64,000 nucleotides of DNA from JAVVHH01 sp963835135 (GTDB lineage: Bacteria; Pseudomonadota; Alphaproteobacteria; Acetobacterales; Acetobacteraceae), in the NCBI GenBank assembly GCA_963835135.1, contig CAWIEF010000002.1, positions 248,001-312,000 of the forward strand. The letters run 5' to 3'. The stretch's first letter is position 1. Each line of letters opens with the position of its first letter. Below are positions 60,946-64,000 of the stretch, in pieces. The translations under genes were made by a program, and so were the position numbers. The notes beneath the pieces were generated by a model. That model was not told the origin of the DNA. It saw only the letters and a list, made by a program, of their open reading frames with translations, and made no database searches.

Positions 60946-61887
60946 CTACTTGAGGTCGAGCACCAGCACCTGCTTGAGCTGGTCCGCGGTCAGAGGCGCG
61001 GCCATGAACTTGAACCGGACCGCGTCGTCCATGACGGCCTCCAGGCCGACAATCGGCTCGGGCGCGATCGCCGCCTTCGGGAAGAACGTGTCCCGCGTGT
61101 CCCGCGCCACGGCTTCGGGCACGCCGGCGAAGGCCGCGTAGTCCCTCAGCACGGCATCCTCGGCGTACATCGCGTCGATCGTCTCGCGATACGCCTGCAT
61201 GAAGGCGACCAACAACGGCCGCTTCTGCGCCAGCACCGCGGCATGGGTCATGAGCACCCGGATCGTCTGCCCTTGCGCGGCCGTGACGTCGCTGCCGCGG
61301 AAGATCGCCCGGATCTTGCCGTCCCGCAGCGCTTCGACCCCGAATGGTGCGGCCGCCCAGCCCGCGTCGATCTGGCCCGACATGGTCTGCGTGAACGTCG
61401 CGGGCGGGCTGCCGGTCGCGACCATCCGGAACGGCACGCCGAATTGCGCGAGCGCCATCCGGCCCACGCTGTCGGTCGAGGAGCCGACGGTGGAGAAGGC
61501 GACCGTCTTGCCGCCGAGATCGGCGACGGTCTTGAGCGGCGAGGCCGCCGGCACATACCAGTAGAGGTCGGCCGCCCCCGTCGTCTCCGCCCCGATGATG
61601 CGCACCGGCGCCCCTTTCGACGCCGCGCCGATCACCCCGAGCGTGCCGGCGGCCACCCCGATGTCGACCGAGCGCGACAGCACCGCCTGCTGCGTCTCGC
61701 CGCCGCCCGCGGTATACAGGATCTCGAGTTCCAAGCCATGCCGGCCGAAGATCCCCGCGCGCTGGCCGAGTTCGGCCACCGCGGTATCCCAGTTCCCGCG
61801 CTGACCCACGGCGAGCTTCAGCGTTTCCGCCCAGCTTGGCCCCGAGAGCATGAGCGCGAGCAGCCCGCCGAGGAGGAGCCGCGCCAT
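60946..61887 (-). CDS. NitT/TauT-type ABC substrate-binding protein (copy 2)
   Basis: 313-aa periplasmic binding protein with signal peptide MARLLLGGLLALMLSGPSWA. The start of the mature protein (ETLKLAVGQRGNWDTAVAELGQRAGIFGRHGLELEILYTAGGGETQQAV) is that of the SsuA/TauA/NMT1-like family. It is clearly paralogous to the protein encoded just upstream (LKLAIGQRGNWENSVSELGQDAGFFRTHGLTLEILYTEGGGQTQQAV). The ligand may be a sulfonate, pyrimidine precursor or aromatic acid. The ATG at 61887 lies 2 bp after the previous stop. It is the last gene of the operon; its downstream side is the nitroreductase gene. Confidence 0.88.
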   Translation of the reverse strand: MARLLLGGLLALMLSGPSWAETLKLAVGQRGNWDTAVAELGQRAGIFGRHGLELEILYTAGGGETQQAVLSRSVDIGVAAGTLGVIGAASKGAPVRIIGAETTGAADLYWYVPAASPLKTVADLGGKTVAFSTVGSSTDSVGRMALAQFGVPFRMVATGSPPATFTQTMSGQIDAGWAAAPFGVEALRDGKIRAIFRGSDVTAAQGQTIRVLMTHAAVLAQKRPLLVAFMQAYRETIDAMYAEDAVLRDYAAFAGVPEAVARDTRDTFFPKAAIAPEPIVGLEAVMDDAVRFKFMAAPLTADQLKQVLVLDLK

Positions 61888-61889
61888 CC

Positions 61890-62846
61890 TTACTTCTCGG
61901 CCCGCTTGTTCTGGACCAGCGTGGCGAACTGGTCCGGGCGCAACGGCGCGGCCAGGAACTTCAGCGCCACCGCCTCCTGCGACAAAGCGTCGAGTCCGCG
62001 GATGCGGTCGGGCTCCATGTTGGCGCGCGGGTAGAACTCGTCGCGGACCTGCTTGGCCAGCGCGGGCGTCACCCCCGCCCACTTTGCATATGCGTCCAGC
62101 GCGGCCGGGTCGGAATACAGCCAGGCCAGCGTCTCGCGATAGGCCGCCATGTACCGGTCGATCATGTCTGCCTTGCGCGCCACCGCGCCGGCATTGGCGA
62201 TCATCACGCGCACCGACTCGTCGGCGAATTCCGGCACGTCGCTGCCGCGCCCGACGATGCGGGTCCGTCCCGCCTGGGCCGCCTCGACGCCGAACGGCGG
62301 GGACGCCCAGCCGATGTCGATCTGGCCCGACATGGTCTGCGTGTAAGTCGAAGCCGGGCTGCCGGCAGCCACCGGATTGAGCTTGATGTTGAACACGCGC
62401 TGGAAGCCGCGGACGACGAGGTCGGTCGATGATCCGGTCGTCGAGTAGGCGATGCTCCTCCCGTCCGCGTCCTTGATCGACTGGATCGGCGAGGGGCCCG
62501 GCACATACCAGTAGAGGTCATGCGCGCCGACCATCGAATTGCCGATGATCCGCACCGGTGCGCCCTTGCCGAACGCGCCGAGCACGCCGTAGGTGCCGAC
62601 GCCGATGCCCACGTCGACGCTCCCGGAGATCACCGCCTGTTGCGTCTGCCCGCCGCCCTCGGTGTAGAGGATCTCGAGCGTCAGGCCATGCGTCCTGAAG
62701 AACCCGGCATCCTGGCCCAGCTCGGACACGCTGTTCTCCCAGTTCCCGCGCTGCCCGATCGCCAATTTCAGCAGATCGTCCGCCCGGGCAGACGGGGCGA
62801 GTGCAGGCAGCACGAGCAGAGCGGCGAGCAGGCAACGGCGGCGCAT
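61890..62846 (-). CDS. NitT/TauT-type ABC substrate-binding protein (copy 1)
   Basis: 318-aa periplasmic binding protein, paralogue of the following gene. The signal peptide is MRRRCLLAALLVLPALAPSARA. The family region LKLAIGQRGNWENSVSELGQDAGFF, the pocket segment VGTYGVLGAFGKGAPVRIIG and SPASTYTQTMSGQIDIGWASPPFGVEA match the SsuA/TauA/THI5-like group. A GGGAGAG site precedes the ATG at 62846, 1 bp after the permease stop, so it is co-transcribed with the two permeases. Duplication of the binding protein may broaden substrate range of a single permease pair. Confidence 0.88.
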   Translation of the reverse strand: MRRRCLLAALLVLPALAPSARADDLLKLAIGQRGNWENSVSELGQDAGFFRTHGLTLEILYTEGGGQTQQAVISGSVDVGIGVGTYGVLGAFGKGAPVRIIGNSMVGAHDLYWYVPGPSPIQSIKDADGRSIAYSTTGSSTDLVVRGFQRVFNIKLNPVAAGSPASTYTQTMSGQIDIGWASPPFGVEAAQAGRTRIVGRGSDVPEFADESVRVMIANAGAVARKADMIDRYMAAYRETLAWLYSDPAALDAYAKWAGVTPALAKQVRDEFYPRANMEPDRIRGLDALSQEAVALKFLAAPLRPDQFATLVQNKRAEK

Positions 62847-62847
62847 A

Positions 62848-63609
62848 TCAACTCTCCCTGACGGCCGTCGCCCCGGCAGCCCGGCGCGCGGCATGACCGA
62901 TCGCGATGTTGATCGCCGCGGCGAAACCCACCACGACGATCAGCAACCCATACATCCGCGGCATGTCGAACCGCGCATACGCCTGCATCACCGCGAACCC
63001 GATGCCCTGGTTCGACAGCTTGGTCTCCGCCAGCAACACGCCGATCAGCGCCACGCCGAACCCGAGCCGCGCCCCGTTCAGCATCGGCGCCACCGCCGCC
63101 GGCACATACACCTTCATCAGCGTCTGGTCGGCCCGAGCCCGGAACGAACGCGCCACCCGCAGCAGCACCGGGTCGACCCCTCTGACGGCCGCTGCGGTGC
63201 TCAGCAGCACCGGGAAGAAGCACGACACCGCGCCCATCGCCACTTTCGATCCCGGCCCGACGCCGCAGAACAGGATCAGCACCGGGAACAGGATGATCTT
63301 CGGCGTCGGCGCCAACCACGTCATCCAGCGTTCGAGTGCTGCGGCGAGGAACGCCGAGGCCCCGAACGCCAGGCCCAGCGCCACGCCCAGCGCTCCGCCG
63401 ATCGCCAGCGCCGCCGCCAGCTCGCCGCCGCTGACGGCCGCGTTCCGCCAGAACCCCGCATCGGTCACCACCGACCACAGCCCGGCCGCCAACGCCTGCA
63501 GCGGCGGAACCACGTCGCGGAACAGCAGCCCCGACATCGCCAGGGCCTGCCAGGCTCCCAGCAGGACGACGGCTGCCACCAGCCGCGGCACGAATGTCCC
63601 GGACGGCAT
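62848..63609 (-). CDS. NitT/TauT-type ABC transporter permease
   Basis: 253-aa inner-membrane permease of the SsuC/TauC class with about six helices. The coupling loop is VLLRVARSFRARADQTLMKVYVPAAVAPMLNGARLGFGVALIGVLLAE, and KIILFPVLILFCGVGPGSKVAMGAVSCFFPVLLSTA is conserved. The ATG at 63609, whose A is the last base of the preceding TGA, has GGAGGGG upstream and is preferred over the ATG at 63630. It is followed 1 bp later by the first binding protein. A second permease is upstream; the ATPase must lie beyond the window. Confidence 0.9.
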   Translation of the reverse strand: MPSGTFVPRLVAAVVLLGAWQALAMSGLLFRDVVPPLQALAAGLWSVVTDAGFWRNAAVSGGELAAALAIGGALGVALGLAFGASAFLAAALERWMTWLAPTPKIILFPVLILFCGVGPGSKVAMGAVSCFFPVLLSTAAAVRGVDPVLLRVARSFRARADQTLMKVYVPAAVAPMLNGARLGFGVALIGVLLAETKLSNQGIGFAVMQAYARFDMPRMYGLLIVVVGFAAAINIAIGHAARRAAGATAVRES

Positions 63610-64000
63610 CAGCCCCTCCGCCGCAGCCATCGCTCGCCCCCGTCGAGGGCGACGAAGAACAGCACGCTGACCAGCACCACGAACCCGATCGCCGCCCAGG
63701 TGCCGGCCAGGTCGTAGCGCTCCGACAAGTCGTTGATCAGCGCGCCGAGCCCGCCGAGATTGATCAGGAACTCGACGCCCACGACGTTGATCAGCCCGAA
63801 CATCAGCGCCAGTCGCAACCCGGTGAACACGCTCGGCAGCGCGGCCGGCAGCAGCACCCGCCGGAACTCCGCCGCCCGGCCCAAGCCGAGCGACCGCCCC
63901 ACCGCCAACAACACCGGCCGCACCGCGGCGAACCCCGCCACCGTCTGCAGCACCACCGGCGGCAGCGCCGAGGCGAACGCGATCACCACCACCGTCAGCG
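63609..64000 (-). CDS. ABC transporter permease (5' end outside window)
   Basis: C-terminal about 130 residues of a second SsuC/TauC-type permease. The coupling loop VRPVLLAVGRSLGLGRAAEFRRVLLPAALPSVFTGLRLALMFGLINVVGVEFL is clear, followed by LGALINDLSERYDLAGTWAAIGFVVLVSVLFF. The stop overlaps the start of the next permease (TGATG). The reading frame is open to base 64000, so the start lies outside. Heterodimeric permeases are consistent with some hydroxymethylpyrimidine- or nitrate-type importers. Confidence 0.85.
   Translation of the reverse strand, partial: LTVVVIAFASALPPVVLQTVAGFAAVRPVLLAVGRSLGLGRAAEFRRVLLPAALPSVFTGLRLALMFGLINVVGVEFLINLGGLGALINDLSERYDLAGTWAAIGFVVLVSVLFFVALDGGERWLRRRG

Overview
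The window is about 64 kb of GC-rich chromosomal DNA from an alphaproteobacterium, most likely of the Rhodospirillales/Acetobacterales type. The gene order rho-hemJ-hemH-hemE / ppsR-maf is the arrangement found around the chromosomal replication origin of many alphaproteobacteria. The 283-bp gap between hemE and ppsR (4411-4693) carries a perfect DnaA box and a perfect CtrA-type palindrome with a GANTC site inside it, so the window probably contains oriC. No insertion sequence, prophage or CRISPR array was found.

Layout. 1-7761: rho (cut by the window edge), a translationally coupled haem block (hemE, hemH, HAD phosphatase, hemJ), the putative origin, ppsR, maf, a two-subunit 3-oxoacid CoA-transferase and tRNA-Ala(GGC). 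7795-12831: a metallo-beta-lactamase-fold enzyme coupled to a very large protein that joins a subtilisin domain to a thermolysin-like zincin, behind an inverted-repeat promoter. 12864-25000: metabolic genes, namely a cytochrome c-sorbosone dehydrogenase fusion, treZ behind a perfect FNR box, a Crp/Fnr regulator, a zinc alcohol dehydrogenase with an SDR, a patatin, a small-molecule transporter with an exported Gfo/Idh oxidoreductase, and a CaiB plus CitE-like pair.

26301-41488 is the most distinctive region. It holds a bare RTX beta-roll protein with a CtrA box in its leader, followed by a strong hairpin. A tightly coupled operon of about 14 kb then encodes a frameshifted family 2 glycosyltransferase, a methyltransferase, two GT4 glycosyltransferases, a likely catalytically dead glycosyltransferase paralogue, a polysaccharide pyruvyl transferase, a tail-anchored coiled-coil protein, two different type I secretion ABC half-transporters and an HlyD adaptor. 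The simplest reading is a calcium-binding surface protein exported by a two-ABC type I system together with enzymes that build or modify the glycan to which it attaches, in the manner of the Caulobacter rsaA/S-layer locus. No outer-membrane TolC-like gene is present.

41628-54036: catabolic and hydrolytic genes (RraA-like aldolase, two alpha/beta hydrolases, an orphan molybdopterin hydroxylase subunit, Gfo/Idh oxidoreductase, CobW-like GTPase, amidohydrolase, S9 peptidase, beta-lactamase-fold hydrolase). 54125-59566: a complete peptide/nickel-type ABC importer (binding protein, two ATPases, two permeases). 59578-64000: twin palindromes, a SWIB-domain protein, a nitroreductase, and a NitT/TauT-type uptake operon with two tandem binding proteins and two permeases, the last cut by the window edge.
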